The position numbers and the translations under genes were made by a program. From CAYOXM01 sp964407925 (GTDB lineage: Bacteria; Patescibacteriota; Patescibacteriia; SG8-24): DNA of 44,606 nt. This document shows, piece by piece, positions 23,253 through 32,900 of the stretch (within the stretch, counting starts at the first letter, position 1; the number at the start of each line of letters is the position of its first letter). The stretch spans positions 1-44,606 of the forward strand of contig CAYOXM010000010.1 in NCBI GenBank assembly GCA_964407925.1, read 5' to 3'. A model generated the notes under the pieces. The model made no database searches and was not told where the DNA came from. It was given only the letters and a program-made list of their open reading frames with translations.

Positions 23253-24812
23253 CTAGCCGCCGGTCAGCCGCTGCCAAAAACTCTTCTTTTTCGGGGGTTG
23301 CGGGGCCGGCGCGGCGGGGCGCTCCTGCGCGGCGACGTCCGAATCCGCGATGCGGTCGCGGAGCGCGTCGGCGTCCCGCCGGTCGCGGCGCTGGGCGGAG
23401 AGCTTTCGCTCCGACTCGAGCGATTTCTTTTCCGCGATCATCCGCTCGAGTTTCGCCGCGTCGGACGGCGAACCGCCGTTCCGTTCGCGCGCGGCGAGTT
23501 CCGCCGCAAGCAGCTCGATCTCCTTGTCCAGAGAATCGATTCTCAGGTCGCGGATGCGGTCGGCGATGCCTGCGGCGCCGCCCGCCTGGGCCACCCGTTC
23601 CGCATCGCCCCGCTTCATCTCCGCCGCCGGGTCCGTCGCCAGCCGTTCAAGGTCCCTGAGGGCGGCGATTTCCATGAGCGCGGCATCCGCCTCCGCGCGG
23701 ATCGCCTCGAGCCGTTCGGGGGCCGCGACGGTCCGTTCCTGCCGTACGGCGCGGTGCTCCCCGGACATGTCGCGCGCGGTCTCGATGAGCGTTCCCGAAA
23801 CGTCGTCGTCCTTCGCCCGAGGATCCTTCGAGCCGATGACGCTCCGCGATTCCATGACCAGCTCGCCCATGCCGCCGCCCTCGCGCAGGATCTCCTCGAT
23901 TTTCCTGTCGGTAAGGTTGTCGCCGATGCCGTCGCTTACCATCAGGAACTTCACGCCCTTTTTCGCCCGTTTCGTCCCGGTCTTCACGCGGGCGTTCTCG
24001 CCGCCGACGCCGTCGGTGATGATGTTGCGCATTTTGAAGAAGCGTTTCAGGTCGGCCGGCAGCTCGTCGGCATTGTCCGCGTTCACCACCCGATCGTACT
24101 GCTCCTTCGAAAGCGATTTCGGAAGGATCATTTTCTTGCCCTCGACCGTTATCTCGCCTCCCTCGTACATGGCCTTCGCGATGCTGTCGTCCTCGGTCAG
24201 GCGTTCGAGTTTCCCGCTTTCGGGATCGAACGCGTAGATGCGGCTGTCGCCGACGTGCGCGTAGGAAAAGTCCACCGTGCCGTCGCCGTTGTCGACGAGC
24301 CGCGCGAGGTCCATCGTCGTCGACATTTCGGCGAGGTCGGGACGGCCGTTCTTGTATTCCAAGACCGCTTCGTGCGCCGCGGCGATGGCATCGCCGAGCG
24401 CCTGCTCCGCCGTTTTGGCGTCGGCGGTGACGGGCATTTTCGACAGGACTTCCGCCGCGCGCGCCATGCCGAGGCGGCTGGCCATGAGGCCGGTGCCGCC
24501 GCCGCGCTTTCCGGAGAGGCCGTCGCCGTTGCCGAAGATCGCGCGATCCCTGAGATCCTTCGCCAGACGCTTCTCGACCATCGCCGCGGCGGCGATGGCG
24601 TTCAGGTCGGCTTCGGGGTTCTCCGTACCGAGCTTCGGCGGCTCGGCAAGTTCGCGGTCTATGCGCACCACGTCGCCGAGAACGGCGTCCTCATTCCTCC
24701 CCTCCGTGCCTTTTTTGGTCGAAGCGAGCGATTCCGTGTCGACGGTGAATCGCGGCGGCCGGCGCTCCCTTTTTTCGGGGTTTGGTCCCATGGTTTCGCG
24801 GTGGGAAGCCAT
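23253..24812 (-). CDS. PP2C-type protein phosphatase homolog with coiled-coil tail
   Basis: 519 residues. Residues about 22-345 follow the PPM/PP2C order of motifs: 'R-N-E-D-A-V' (about 39-44), 'N-G-D-G-L-S-G' in place of DGMGG, 'H-V-G-D-S-R-I-Y', 'L-T-E-D-D-S', 'M-V-S-D-G-I-G-D-N-L' and 'K-D-D-D-V-S-G-T-L-I'. The acidic metal ligands are thus mostly kept. Residues about 360-500 are a charged helical, probably coiled-coil region, and the end is 'K-K-K-S-F-W-Q-R-L-T-G-G', a basic-aromatic tail that may bind a membrane or partner. PP2C enzymes remove phosphate from Ser/Thr. No Ser/Thr kinase lies in this window. A downstream in-frame ATG at 24791 is a possible alternative start. Confidence 0.87.
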   Translation of the reverse strand: MASHRETMGPNPEKRERRPPRFTVDTESLASTKKGTEGRNEDAVLGDVVRIDRELAEPPKLGTENPEADLNAIAAAAMVEKRLAKDLRDRAIFGNGDGLSGKRGGGTGLMASRLGMARAAEVLSKMPVTADAKTAEQALGDAIAAAHEAVLEYKNGRPDLAEMSTTMDLARLVDNGDGTVDFSYAHVGDSRIYAFDPESGKLERLTEDDSIAKAMYEGGEITVEGKKMILPKSLSKEQYDRVVNADNADELPADLKRFFKMRNIITDGVGGENARVKTGTKRAKKGVKFLMVSDGIGDNLTDRKIEEILREGGGMGELVMESRSVIGSKDPRAKDDDVSGTLIETARDMSGEHRAVRQERTVAAPERLEAIRAEADAALMEIAALRDLERLATDPAAEMKRGDAERVAQAGGAAGIADRIRDLRIDSLDKEIELLAAELAARERNGGSPSDAAKLERMIAEKKSLESERKLSAQRRDRRDADALRDRIADSDVAAQERPAAPAPQPPKKKSFWQRLTGG

Positions 24813-24842
24813 AGCGTGTCGAACGGTAATGAATATAGGCTT

Positions 24843-24871
24843 ATTTTAGCATTTTTCCGACTGTTCTTCAA
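24843..24871 (-). promoter_or_regulatory. Promoter for the PP2C gene
   Basis: Minus strand: TTGAAG (complement of 24866-24871), 17-nt spacer, TAAAAT (complement of 24843-24848) preceded by TGC; the ATG at 24812 lies about 30 nt further. Confidence 0.82.
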
Positions 24872-24893
24872 CTCCTCCCTTTTCCGGATCTTA

Positions 24894-24902
24894 TGTTATA
24901 AT
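24894..24902 (+). promoter_or_regulatory. Extended -10 promoter for pgi, near-leaderless
   Basis: TGTTATAAT, hexamer at 24897-24902, 9 nt before the ATG at 24912. A perfect consensus -10 without an evident -35; divergent from the PP2C promoter. Confidence 0.78.
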
Positions 24903-24911
24903 GTCACCGCT

Positions 24912-26249
24912 ATGCGCAAACCACCGCTTGTCCGTTACGATCATTCCTCCATGCTCGCGAGCGCCATCGGTCCGGGCGGCATGCCTGACGCCGAACTCGG
25001 CGCGCTTCGCGAGCGGCTTGCCGCCGTCCGCGAGACGCTGCTCGACGGCTGGAAGGCCGCGCCGGGATTTTTTGCCATCCCCGAACGGCACGACGACCTG
25101 CGCGCCGTGCGCGAGGCAGCGAAAGCCGCGGCGAAGTCGTGCAAGACGCTCGTCGTCATCGGCATCGGCGGATCGGACCTCGGCGCGCGCGCGATACTGC
25201 GCGCCCTGAAACCCGTCGGCAAGGGCATGGACGTCCGTTTCATCGGCGCGAACACCGATCCCGAGGAAATCGCCGCGCTGCTCGCGTCCGTCGACCTGAA
25301 AAAGACGATGCTCAACGTGATTTCGAAGTCCGGCGACACCATAGAACCGATGAGCGCGTTCCTCCTGCTCCGCGACCGGCTGATCAAGGCGGTCGGCAAG
25401 GAGAAGCACCGTTCCCGCGTCGTCGCGACGACCGACGCCAAGAAGGGGACGCTGCGCGCGATCGCCGACAAGGAAAAGTACGCGACGCTCCCGGTTCCCG
25501 CCGACATCGGCGGGCGGTTCTCGGCGCTCACGACCGTCGGTCTTTTCCCCGCGGCATGCGCGGGCGTTCCGTTCGCGGCGCTCGTCGCCGGAATGAAGGA
25601 CGTCCGCGACGCGTTCGCCGCGTCGTTCGCCGGGGCCGAGGGGCCGCTTCTGTTCGCCGGGCTGCATCACGAGGCGTACGCGCGCCGCGACCGCCGCGTG
25701 ACCGTTCTCATGCCGTATGCCGACGGCCTCCGCGAACTCGGCTTGTGGTTCCGTCAGCTCTGGGCGGAGAGCCTCGGTAAGCGTCTCGACCGCGCGGGCA
25801 GGGACGTGCGGTACGGCTTCACGCCCGTCGCCGCGCTCGGCGCGACCGACCAGCATTCGCAGGTGCAGTTGTACAACGAAGGTCCCGCGGACAAGGTCGT
25901 GACGTTCGTCGAGGTCGACCGGTTCCGCAAGGACTTCCGCGTGCCGAACCCGTATCCCAAGATCGAGGGCGTCGCGTACATGGCGGGCCTGCCGTTTTCC
26001 GACATCATCCACGCCGAACGGAAGGCGACGGCGTTCGCGCTCGCCAAATCCGGAATGCCGAGCGGGACGATCAGCATCCCGTCGATCGGTCCCGAAAGCG
26101 TCGGGGCGCTCATGGGATTCTTCATGATCGCCACCGCGGCGACAGCGGAACTGCTCGACATCGACGCCTATGACCAGCCGGGAGTGGAAGCGGGCAAGCG
26201 GGCGATGTACGCGCTGCTCGGCCGGAAGGGGTACGCGCTCGAGCCGTGA
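24912..26249 (+). CDS. pgi: Glucose-6-phosphate isomerase
   Basis: 445 residues, the usual size of bacterial PGI. Interconverts glucose-6-phosphate and fructose-6-phosphate in glycolysis, in the cytoplasm. Two SIS folds: 'G-I-G-G-S-D-L-G' (84-91) and 'S-K-S-G-D-T' (138-143) bind the phosphate; 'D-I-G-G-R-F-S-A-L-T-T-V-G' (198-210) is the family signature; 'T-D-Q-H-S-Q-V-Q-L' carries the active-site His; the Lys near the C-terminus is supplied by 'G-V-E-A-G-K'. The start at 24912 follows from the -10 box; longer in-frame reading overlaps the divergent PP2C gene and is not coding. Single-copy housekeeping gene, followed by a 41-nt gap. Confidence 0.96.
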   Translation: MRKPPLVRYDHSSMLASAIGPGGMPDAELGALRERLAAVRETLLDGWKAAPGFFAIPERHDDLRAVREAAKAAAKSCKTLVVIGIGGSDLGARAILRALKPVGKGMDVRFIGANTDPEEIAALLASVDLKKTMLNVISKSGDTIEPMSAFLLLRDRLIKAVGKEKHRSRVVATTDAKKGTLRAIADKEKYATLPVPADIGGRFSALTTVGLFPAACAGVPFAALVAGMKDVRDAFAASFAGAEGPLLFAGLHHEAYARRDRRVTVLMPYADGLRELGLWFRQLWAESLGKRLDRAGRDVRYGFTPVAALGATDQHSQVQLYNEGPADKVVTFVEVDRFRKDFRVPNPYPKIEGVAYMAGLPFSDIIHAERKATAFALAKSGMPSGTISIPSIGPESVGALMGFFMIATAATAELLDIDAYDQPGVEAGKRAMYALLGRKGYALEP

Positions 26250-26290
26250 ACGCTCGCCCGACGTTTTAGTACCGGTGACGGAATGCCCGC

Positions 26291-27577
26291 ATGATCGACT
26301 GGGCGAAAACGAAAGAACGGTCCGCCGCGGTCGCCGCGCGCTACGGCGCCGCGGTGGCGGTCGCCGTCTCACTGCCCGTCATGGCGTATCTCGCCGGGCA
26401 AGGATTCGTGCCGTCCGAGACCTGGCGGCCGCTCCTTTTCGCCGAACGTCCGGACGACGCCGCCGTCCGGTCCGATGCGGGGCCGCCCGTCGCGCCCGAA
26501 CCCGCGGCGAGCCACGTGCCGACGCCGGAAACCGTCCGCGGCATTTACGTGAGCGCGGCGACCGCAGGGTACAAGAAGCGGTTCAACGAGCTCGTCGCCC
26601 TGGCCGACAGGACCGAAATCAACGCGATGGTCATCGACATCAAGAACGGCACGGGCGAGCTCGCGTTCGTGCCCCAGTCCGAAGCGCTGAAGCCGTACGC
26701 GGAAAAGAAGCCCTCGCTCGGCACGCTCGCGGAATTCACGAAGCCGCTCCATGACAAGGGCATCTACCTGATCGCGCGCCTGTTCGTCTTCCAGGATCCG
26801 CACTACGCGGAGACGAATCCCGACATCGCCGTCGGGCGTAAGGGCGGCGGCATCTGGCGCGACCGCAAGGGCGTGCCGTGGGTCGACCCCGCGGCCGACA
26901 AGGCATGGAAGTACAATGCCGCCGTCGCGCGCGAGGCGTGGAACGGCGGGTTCGACGAGGTGCAGATGGACTACATCCGCTTCCCGACCGACGGCAACCT
27001 TTCGCTGATGGAGTTCCCCGCGTGGGACGGCAAGAAGCCGAAGGCGGAAGTGATGGGCGAGTTTTTCGCCTACCTCGATGCCGAACTGCGGCAGAAACGC
27101 GGCATCCCGATTTCGGTCGACCTGTTCGGTCTCACCATGTGGGAGCACGATTACGACCTGAACATCGGCCAACGGCTCGACGTCGCAGGAAAGCATTTCG
27201 ATTTCATCTCGCCGATGGTCTACCCTTCGCATTACCCCGCGGGGTTCAACAAGTACGCCAACCCGGCCGCGCATCCGTACGAGGTCATTCGCGACAACAT
27301 GAAGCGCGGCAAAGTCATGTTCGACAAGCTCGTCGCCGAGCGCGAAGCCTTCATCGCCGAACATCCCGACGCCCCGCCTCCGCCGCGGGTGGCGACGGCG
27401 CGCCCGTGGCTGCAGGACTTCGACCTCGGCGCCGACTACACGCCGGCGATGGTCCGCGGCCAAATCACCGCGTCGATCGAGGGGGGAGCGACGGGGTGGC
27501 TCCTGTGGAACGCGCGGAACGTGTACACGGAATCGGCGCTGCTTCCCGAACCCGTCGAAAAAAAATCCGCTCAATGA
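26291..27577 (+). CDS. Putative glycoside hydrolase (DUF4015-like), anchored
   Basis: 428 residues. A short N-terminal stretch, one membrane anchor (about 18-35), a linker to 80, then a TIM-barrel-like domain. The order 'V-R-G-I-Y-V-S' (82-88), 'I-N-A-M-V-I-D-I-K-N', 'L-I-A-R-L-F-V-F-Q-D', 'D-E-V-Q-M-D-Y-I-R-F-P', 'I-S-V-D-L-F-G' and 'I-S-P-M-V-Y-P-S-H-Y' is that of DUF4015 (PF13200). Carboxylates in 'V-I-D-I', 'M-D-Y-I-R-F-P' and 'S-V-D-L' are candidate catalytic residues. The family is glycosidase-like by fold; the activity is not established. It may remodel cell-wall or surface sugars. The cyclophilin gene begins 15 nt later. Confidence 0.87.
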   Translation: MIDWAKTKERSAAVAARYGAAVAVAVSLPVMAYLAGQGFVPSETWRPLLFAERPDDAAVRSDAGPPVAPEPAASHVPTPETVRGIYVSAATAGYKKRFNELVALADRTEINAMVIDIKNGTGELAFVPQSEALKPYAEKKPSLGTLAEFTKPLHDKGIYLIARLFVFQDPHYAETNPDIAVGRKGGGIWRDRKGVPWVDPAADKAWKYNAAVAREAWNGGFDEVQMDYIRFPTDGNLSLMEFPAWDGKKPKAEVMGEFFAYLDAELRQKRGIPISVDLFGLTMWEHDYDLNIGQRLDVAGKHFDFISPMVYPSHYPAGFNKYANPAAHPYEVIRDNMKRGKVMFDKLVAEREAFIAEHPDAPPPPRVATARPWLQDFDLGADYTPAMVRGQITASIEGGATGWLLWNARNVYTESALLPEPVEKKSAQ

Positions 27578-27583
27578 TATCCT
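27578..27583 (+). promoter_or_regulatory. Possible -10 box for the cyclophilin gene
   Basis: TATCCT 9 nt before the ATG at 27593, with a TCGAAA -35-like element 17 nt upstream (27555-27560) inside the end of the previous gene. Confidence 0.5.
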
Positions 27584-27592
27584 GTCCAGCGT

Positions 27593-28309
27593 ATGAAGAA
27601 ATCCTCATTTGCCATCATCATGTCCACGCTCAGTCTCGCGTTCGTCGGCGCCGGTTGCGGTAACGGCAACCAGGTAGCCGTCCCCGCCACGTCGGCCAAC
27701 GGCGAAACCGCCCTTACGACGTCGACCGCGGAGGTCGATCTCTACGCGGCGCGGCAGGATGCCGCTCCCGCGCCGGCGCCGTCTCCGGCGGCGGACGACG
27801 CGGCGACGCCCCCCGCCGCATCGCCCGACGCCAAGTGGGAAAAACCGACGAAGTTCCCCGGCGTCCTGCCGTCCGACGAGATTCACGGGAAAGCCGTTCA
27901 TATCAAGACCGCGAAAGGCGAAATCGTCTTCGAACTCCTCGACGGCGAGGCGCCCAAGACCGTCTCGAATTTCGTCGCGCTCGCGAAGAGCGGGTACTAC
28001 GACGGCCTCACGTTCCACCGCTACGTCCCGGGCTTCGTCATCCAGGGCGGCGATCCGATCGGCAACGGCACGGGCGGTCCCGGATACAAGTTCGAGGACG
28101 AGCCGGTGAAGCTCGATTATGACGCGGGCATCGTCGCCATGGCGAACGCCGGTCCGAACACGAACGGCAGCCAGTTCTTCATCATGCTCGAGGACACCCC
28201 GCTCGACAAGCTGTACACCATCTTCGGCCGCGTGACGTCGGGCCTCGACGTCGTGCGCAACCTCCGCGTCGGCGACCGCATGGAATCCGTCACGGTCACG
28301 AAGAAATAG
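27593..28309 (+). CDS. Cyclophilin-type peptidyl-prolyl isomerase lipoprotein
   Basis: 238 residues. Signal peptide with lipobox V-G-A-G-C (lipidated Cys22), Ala/Pro linker to about residue 95, then a compact bacterial cyclophilin: 'G-E-A-P-K-T-V-S-N-F-V-A-L-A' (118-131), 'F-H-R-Y-V-P-G-F-V-I-Q-G-G-D' with catalytic Arg143, 'G-N-G-T-G-G-P-G-Y-K-F-E-D-E' and 'N-G-S-Q-F-F-I' (191-197). It catalyses cis-trans isomerisation at proline in exported proteins, on the outer face of the cytoplasmic membrane. It may help fold the many Pro-rich secreted proteins encoded around it, which is inference. Confidence 0.94.
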   Translation: MKKSSFAIIMSTLSLAFVGAGCGNGNQVAVPATSANGETALTTSTAEVDLYAARQDAAPAPAPSPAADDAATPPAASPDAKWEKPTKFPGVLPSDEIHGKAVHIKTAKGEIVFELLDGEAPKTVSNFVALAKSGYYDGLTFHRYVPGFVIQGGDPIGNGTGGPGYKFEDEPVKLDYDAGIVAMANAGPNTNGSQFFIMLEDTPLDKLYTIFGRVTSGLDVVRNLRVGDRMESVTVTKK

Positions 28310-28331
28310 CGTCCGCGCATCCCGCCATCCT

Positions 28332-29300
28332 ATGGAACCGCCGCTGCCGCCGATGCATCCGCAGGTGCCCGAGCTGCTCACGCATCTCGGCCTTCGCGTG
28401 GTCGACGCCATAAAGTGGAACGTGCTCGCCTGCGCGCCCGCGGGCGAGACGGGGGACGAGCCGACCTGCGTCCTCAAGTTCGGCAGCGACCGGCGGAAGG
28501 CGGAAAGCATCGCCTACGAGGTGCGCATCATGAGCGAGGTCCTGCCGACGGTGGATCAGCGCCTGTTCGAGCGTCTCGTGCTGCCGGAATACGTGAACGA
28601 CGGCGTGCATCAGGGGCTCCGGTGGATGCTCATGAAGCACATACCCGGCGAACCGCTCGTCTACGGCTGGTCCGAGCTCACGTTCAAGCCGGACCTGCTC
28701 GGCGGACGCCGCATCGACGAGGCGGTCGCCAAAGACGCCGTCGACGTGCTGCGCGACCTCCGTCTCGTGGACATCGCCGAACTGCCGAAGTTCGTCCGCC
28801 GTTTCGATTTCGCCGAATGGGTCGAGGGGTTCAAGCTGAAGAGCGAGACGCTCGTCACGCAGGGCATTCTCGATCGCGGAACGGTCGAGTCGGCCATGCG
28901 CGTGTTCACGGCGAAGGGGACCAAACGGTACGAGGGTTCGATGTTCACGAACGGCGATTTCTATCCGCGCAATTTCATCCTGCTCGAGGACGACAAGATC
29001 GCCGTCGTCGATTGGGTCGGCGGCATCGACCCGTGGGAGTTCGTCGCGATGTACGCGTGGCTGCTCATGTGGGGCAACCCGGCATGGCAGCTCGCGTACA
29101 TAGCCGAAATCAAGAAGCATTTCCCGGTCGACGTCGAGGAAATGCGCATCGGCCTGCTGATCAAGTCGTTTGATCAGGTGTACCGCTGGCGCGAGGAGCC
29201 GGAGGAGTACATCGGCTTCGCACGCACGCAGATGCTCGCGTACTTCCACCAGTGCCTCGACATCGACTACGTCCGCGAAATCTTCGCTTCACCGGAATGA
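28332..29300 (+). CDS. Aminoglycoside-phosphotransferase-like small-molecule kinase
   Basis: 322 residues with the APH/choline-kinase fold order. An ATP-binding Lys in 'C-V-L-K-F' (Lys49), a Glu on the following helix, and the catalytic loop 'F-T-N-G-D-F-Y-P-R-N-F-I-L' (Asp209, Asn214). The first His of the usual HGD is Asn. The metal Asp is in 'I-A-V-V-D-W-V-G-G' (Asp227). These enzymes phosphorylate sugars, choline or aminoglycosides; the substrate cannot be inferred. The C-terminal helices 'W-E-F-V-A-M-Y-A-W' are typical of the substrate lobe. It lies 22 nt after the cyclophilin gene and overlaps the next gene by 4 nt (ATGA), so it is co-transcribed. Confidence 0.85.
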   Translation: MEPPLPPMHPQVPELLTHLGLRVVDAIKWNVLACAPAGETGDEPTCVLKFGSDRRKAESIAYEVRIMSEVLPTVDQRLFERLVLPEYVNDGVHQGLRWMLMKHIPGEPLVYGWSELTFKPDLLGGRRIDEAVAKDAVDVLRDLRLVDIAELPKFVRRFDFAEWVEGFKLKSETLVTQGILDRGTVESAMRVFTAKGTKRYEGSMFTNGDFYPRNFILLEDDKIAVVDWVGGIDPWEFVAMYAWLLMWGNPAWQLAYIAEIKKHFPVDVEEMRIGLLIKSFDQVYRWREEPEEYIGFARTQMLAYFHQCLDIDYVREIFASPE

Positions 29301-29854
29301 CCGCATCCGTCGGCAACGTCATCCGCGAGATCGAATCGCAATCCACGAGGGAATACCTTCCCCTCATGGGTCCGGAGAAGTGCGCGTTCATCGAACGGCT
29401 CGTCGTCGAACGGCAGCCGTGCACGGTCGTCGAGATCGGCGCGCTCGTGGGGTACGTCACCGTCCGCATCGCGCGGAACCTCGGTACGGCATGCAAGGTC
29501 ATCGCCGTGGAAATCGGCGACGACTTGGCCCGTCGCGCCGAGGTGAACGTCGCGCTCGCCGGCCTTTCCGGCAAGGCCGAGGTCGTCCGCGGCGACGCGA
29601 CCGACAAGATCGCCGAGCTGCGCGGCCCCGTCGACATGGTCGTCCTCGATGCGGATCGCTCGGGTTACCTGCACTACCTCAAGCGGCTCGAACCGAAACT
29701 GAGTCCCGGCGCCGTGATCGTCGCGAACGGCGCGTCGGCAAACGCGAAAGCGCTCGAAGGCTACCTCCGGTACGTCCGTTCCGGCGGAAAATATTCCAGC
29801 TCACTCCGCGTTTTCGGCGACGATGCGCTCGAGGTGAGCGAGTATCGCGGTTGA
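29297..29854 (+). CDS. SAM-dependent methyltransferase (O-methyltransferase type)
   Basis: 185 residues, starting inside the previous stop (ATGA). Class I Rossmann fold: motif I 'V-V-E-I-G-A-L-V-G' (44-52), acidic strand 2 'V-I-A-V-E-I' (Glu72), 'G-D-A-T' (99-102) and motif IV 'M-V-V-L-D-A-D' (114-120). The arrangement matches the caffeoyl-CoA/catechol type O-methyltransferase family 3, with the Asp ligands for a metal in the motif IV region (Asp118, Asp120). The N-terminus is somewhat short. Translational coupling to the kinase suggests action on the same metabolite; the substrate is unknown. Confidence 0.88.
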   Translation: MTASVGNVIREIESQSTREYLPLMGPEKCAFIERLVVERQPCTVVEIGALVGYVTVRIARNLGTACKVIAVEIGDDLARRAEVNVALAGLSGKAEVVRGDATDKIAELRGPVDMVVLDADRSGYLHYLKRLEPKLSPGAVIVANGASANAKALEGYLRYVRSGGKYSSSLRVFGDDALEVSEYRG

Positions 29855-29865
29855 ATCTGAGGAAG

Positions 29866-29890
29866 GACGCCGCCGACGCGGCGTCTTTTT
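29866..29890 (+). terminator. Rho-independent terminator
   Basis: GACGCCGC (29866-29873) / GCGGCGTC (29878-29885), loop CGAC, then TTTTT. Ends the cyclophilin-kinase-methyltransferase unit. Confidence 0.93.
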
Positions 29891-29894
29891 AGGG

Positions 29895-29923
29895 TTGCGA
29901 AAGACTTGAAAAAATGCTAAAAT
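29895..29923 (+). promoter_or_regulatory. Promoter for the giant surface protein, near-leaderless
   Basis: TTGCGA (29895-29900), 17-nt spacer, TAAAAT (29918-29923) preceded by TGC; ATG 29936 is 12 nt further. An in-frame GTG at 29927 lies too close to the -10 to be transcribed. Confidence 0.82.
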
Positions 29924-29935
29924 TACGTGTGGCTT

Positions 29936-32900
29936 ATGACAGTGACCGGAAAGAGGCAGGATTCCGCGCTGTATCGGTGGCTCGCAGGGGCCATCTTCGC
30001 TTTTGTCGGCCTTGCCGCGGCGCTCGGCGTCTCGGCCGCGCCGCCGTACGCGGTGACGATGGTGAAACCGACGGGCGGCACGGTGAACGGCGTCGTTCCG
30101 CTGCTCGCGACGACCAGCACCGATTCCACGGCGCTGCACTTCACCGTGACGCCGGATCCGAAAACGGGCGGCAGCGCGTTCAACCTCGACGGCGTCAAGG
30201 ACGGCGTGGCGACGTCATGGAAGGCTGATTGGAATTCCGACGGCAAACCGTTGGGGGATTACTATATCAAGGCGACCGGTCAGAGTTCCGGCGGCGGCGA
30301 GGCGTATTCCGCGGGCGTCAAAGTCACGCTGACGTCGGGCGGCGGAGGCGGCACGGTGACGCTCACGAAGCCGAACTCCGGCGACAAGCTTTCAGGCACG
30401 GCGTCGCTTGTCGCGACGACCTCGTGGACGGCCGAATCGCTGGTTTTCGTCGTAACGCCCTCGGGCGGATCGCCGAAGTCCATCTCGGCGACCCCCGAAG
30501 CGGGCAACGTTTCATGGAGCGCGAACTGGGACACGGCAAAGGAAACGGACGGCACGTATACGGTGCTCGCGCGCGCGTATTCCGGTTCGGTGCCGAAGGA
30601 CAGCGCGTCGGTCTCGGTGTCGTTGAACAACGCCGCGCCGCTCGCGGTCGTCGTTGACGCGCCGGTTCCTGCCGCGACCCTGAGCGGCATGCAGGAGCTG
30701 AAGGCCACGGCCAACGCGGCGGTCGTCTCGATGCAGTTCACCGTCAAATCGGGGAGCACGATCATCGCGACGCTGAACGGAACGTCCGGCGACGGCAAGA
30801 CGTGGACCGCGAACTGGGACACGGCCAAGGCCGCGAACGGGACGTACGGACTCCAAGCCAAGGCGACCGCGTCGAACGCGACGACCGCGCTCGGCTACGT
30901 GGCGTCGTTCGTCGTGAACAACGTCGCGCCGCTCACCGTGAACGTCACGTCGCCGGCCGCGTCCGAGACGCTCGCCGGCACGAAGGCGCTCGCCGCGACG
31001 ACGAGCGAGACGGTCGTTTCGGTCGATTTCATCGTCAAACTTCATCCTTCGCTCGCCGTCGCGGGAACCGTCTCCGGCTCTTCCGGCGACGGCAAGTCGT
31101 GGACCGCGAACTGGGACACGACCAAGGCCGCGAACGGCGCCTACGTCATCGAGGCCAAGGCGACCGCGGCGAACGCGACCACGGCGACGGCTCTCGTTTC
31201 GGGACTCGTCGTCGCGAACGCCGCGCCGCTCACCGTGAGCGTCACGTCGCCGTCCGCGTCCGAGACGCTCGCCGGCACGAAGGCGCTCGCCGCGACGACG
31301 AGCGTCGTCGCCGACACGGTGAGCTTCGCCATCAAGAGCTATCCGTCCCTGAGCCTCGTCGGCACTGTCTCGGGCTCTTCCGGCGACGGCAAGACGTGGA
31401 CCGCGAACTGGGACACGACCAAGGCCGCGAACGGCGGCTACGTGATCGAGGCCAAGGCGACCGCGTCGGGCGGCGCGCAGACCGCCGCCGCGACGGTGAC
31501 GGGACTCGTCGTCGCGAACGCCGCCCCGCTCACCGTGAGCGTCACGTCGCCGGCGCCGAACGTCACGCTCGACGCCACCGCCACGTTCACGGGCGGCACG
31601 AGCGTCGCGGTCGGCTCGCTGTCGTTCGCCGTCCGCGCGGCCGGCGCGAATTCCGAATCCGCCCCGCTCGCGACGCCCACGGCGACGTCCGGCGACGGCA
31701 AGTCATGGACCGCCACGTGGGACACGAAGGCCGTCGCGAACGGCGATTACAAGGTCGTCGCTATCGCGCTCAAGGACGGCGTCCCGACGGCGAGCACGGC
31801 CGTTCCGTTCAAGATCCTGAACGCGCAGCAGCAACAGCAGCAGGAAAACGCCGAACCCGTTTCGGTCGCGCTGACCATGCCCGAACAGTCGGCGAGCGTT
31901 TCCGGCAAGATCACCCTTTCCGCGACCGCGAACCAGGCCGTCGATTCGGCGCAATTCACCGTGAACGGCCCGTCCGGTCCGGTCACGATGAATGCCGCCG
32001 GCAACGGCACGAAGACCGTCTGGTCGCTCGCATGGGACACGACCGCGTCGCCGAACGGCGACTACGCCGTCGTGGCCAAGGTCACGAAGAACGGGGTCGC
32101 GACGTCGAGCGCCTCGCGCCCGTTCAAGGTGTCGAACGTCTCGGTGTCCATCGGTTTCACCGCCCCCGCGAACGGCGCGACGCTCGCGGGCGTGACTGAC
32201 GTCGTGCTGGCCGCCGTCCCGCAGGCGAGCGCGGTCACGGTCCGCGTCACGTCGGTTGCCGATCCGGGAAAGTATTCCGACCGCGTCGCAAAGTACGACG
32301 GCACGCTCCAAGTATGGAAGCTTTCGGTGAACACCGTCGACTTTTCCAATCAGAAATACCGCCTCGATGCCGTCGCGACCGACGGACAGGGGCAGAAATA
32401 CTACGCCGCGCCGATCACCGTGTCGGTGCTCAACCAGCCGTCCGCGACGGTCGAGCGCGAGTTCTCCGTAAAGACGGTATCGCCCAAGGACGGCGGCGCC
32501 ATTTACGGCAACGTGCCGCTCGCCGCCGTGGTCGTCGGAGAGCCGGTCGCCGTCAAATTTTTCATCACGCCCGACGCCGGCGGCGCGATAGTGAGCGTGG
32601 ACGGCCGTTACGATCCGGAACGCAAGGCGTGGGTCGGCACGTGGGGGTCGCAATCGCATCCGAACGGCGCGTACAAGTTCGGCGCGGTCGCTTACAACGC
32701 GAAGAACGCCAAGACGGAAAGCGCGACGGTGACGGCCAACCTGACCAACAAGGTCCAGCCCGTCGAGGAGCCGCGCGCCCCGGCGTTGTCGGTGAAGCTC
32801 GTCGCTCCCGCCGACGGCACGGCCGTCGGGCGCGTCCGTTTGGCCGCGGCGACCGAAGGGGCGCCGACCGCCGTCTCCTTCGTCCTTAAGCGCAAGGGCG

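Noticed and set aside
23298..24911. N-terminal extension of glucose-6-phosphate isomerase by 538 codons.
   Set aside because: The extension lies antisense to the PP2C gene, and the pgi -10 box is at 24897-24902, so translation starts at 24912.
30634..31847. Regular repeats that might be a CRISPR array.
   Set aside because: Units are about 300 bp, in frame and coding for Ig domains; no short direct repeats with unique spacers occur anywhere in the window, and no cas genes are present.
30802..32199. Plus-strand open frame (465 codons) in another frame of the giant surface protein.
   Set aside because: Arg/Gly/Asp-rich shadow of the repeated gene; it lacks a promoter and known domains.
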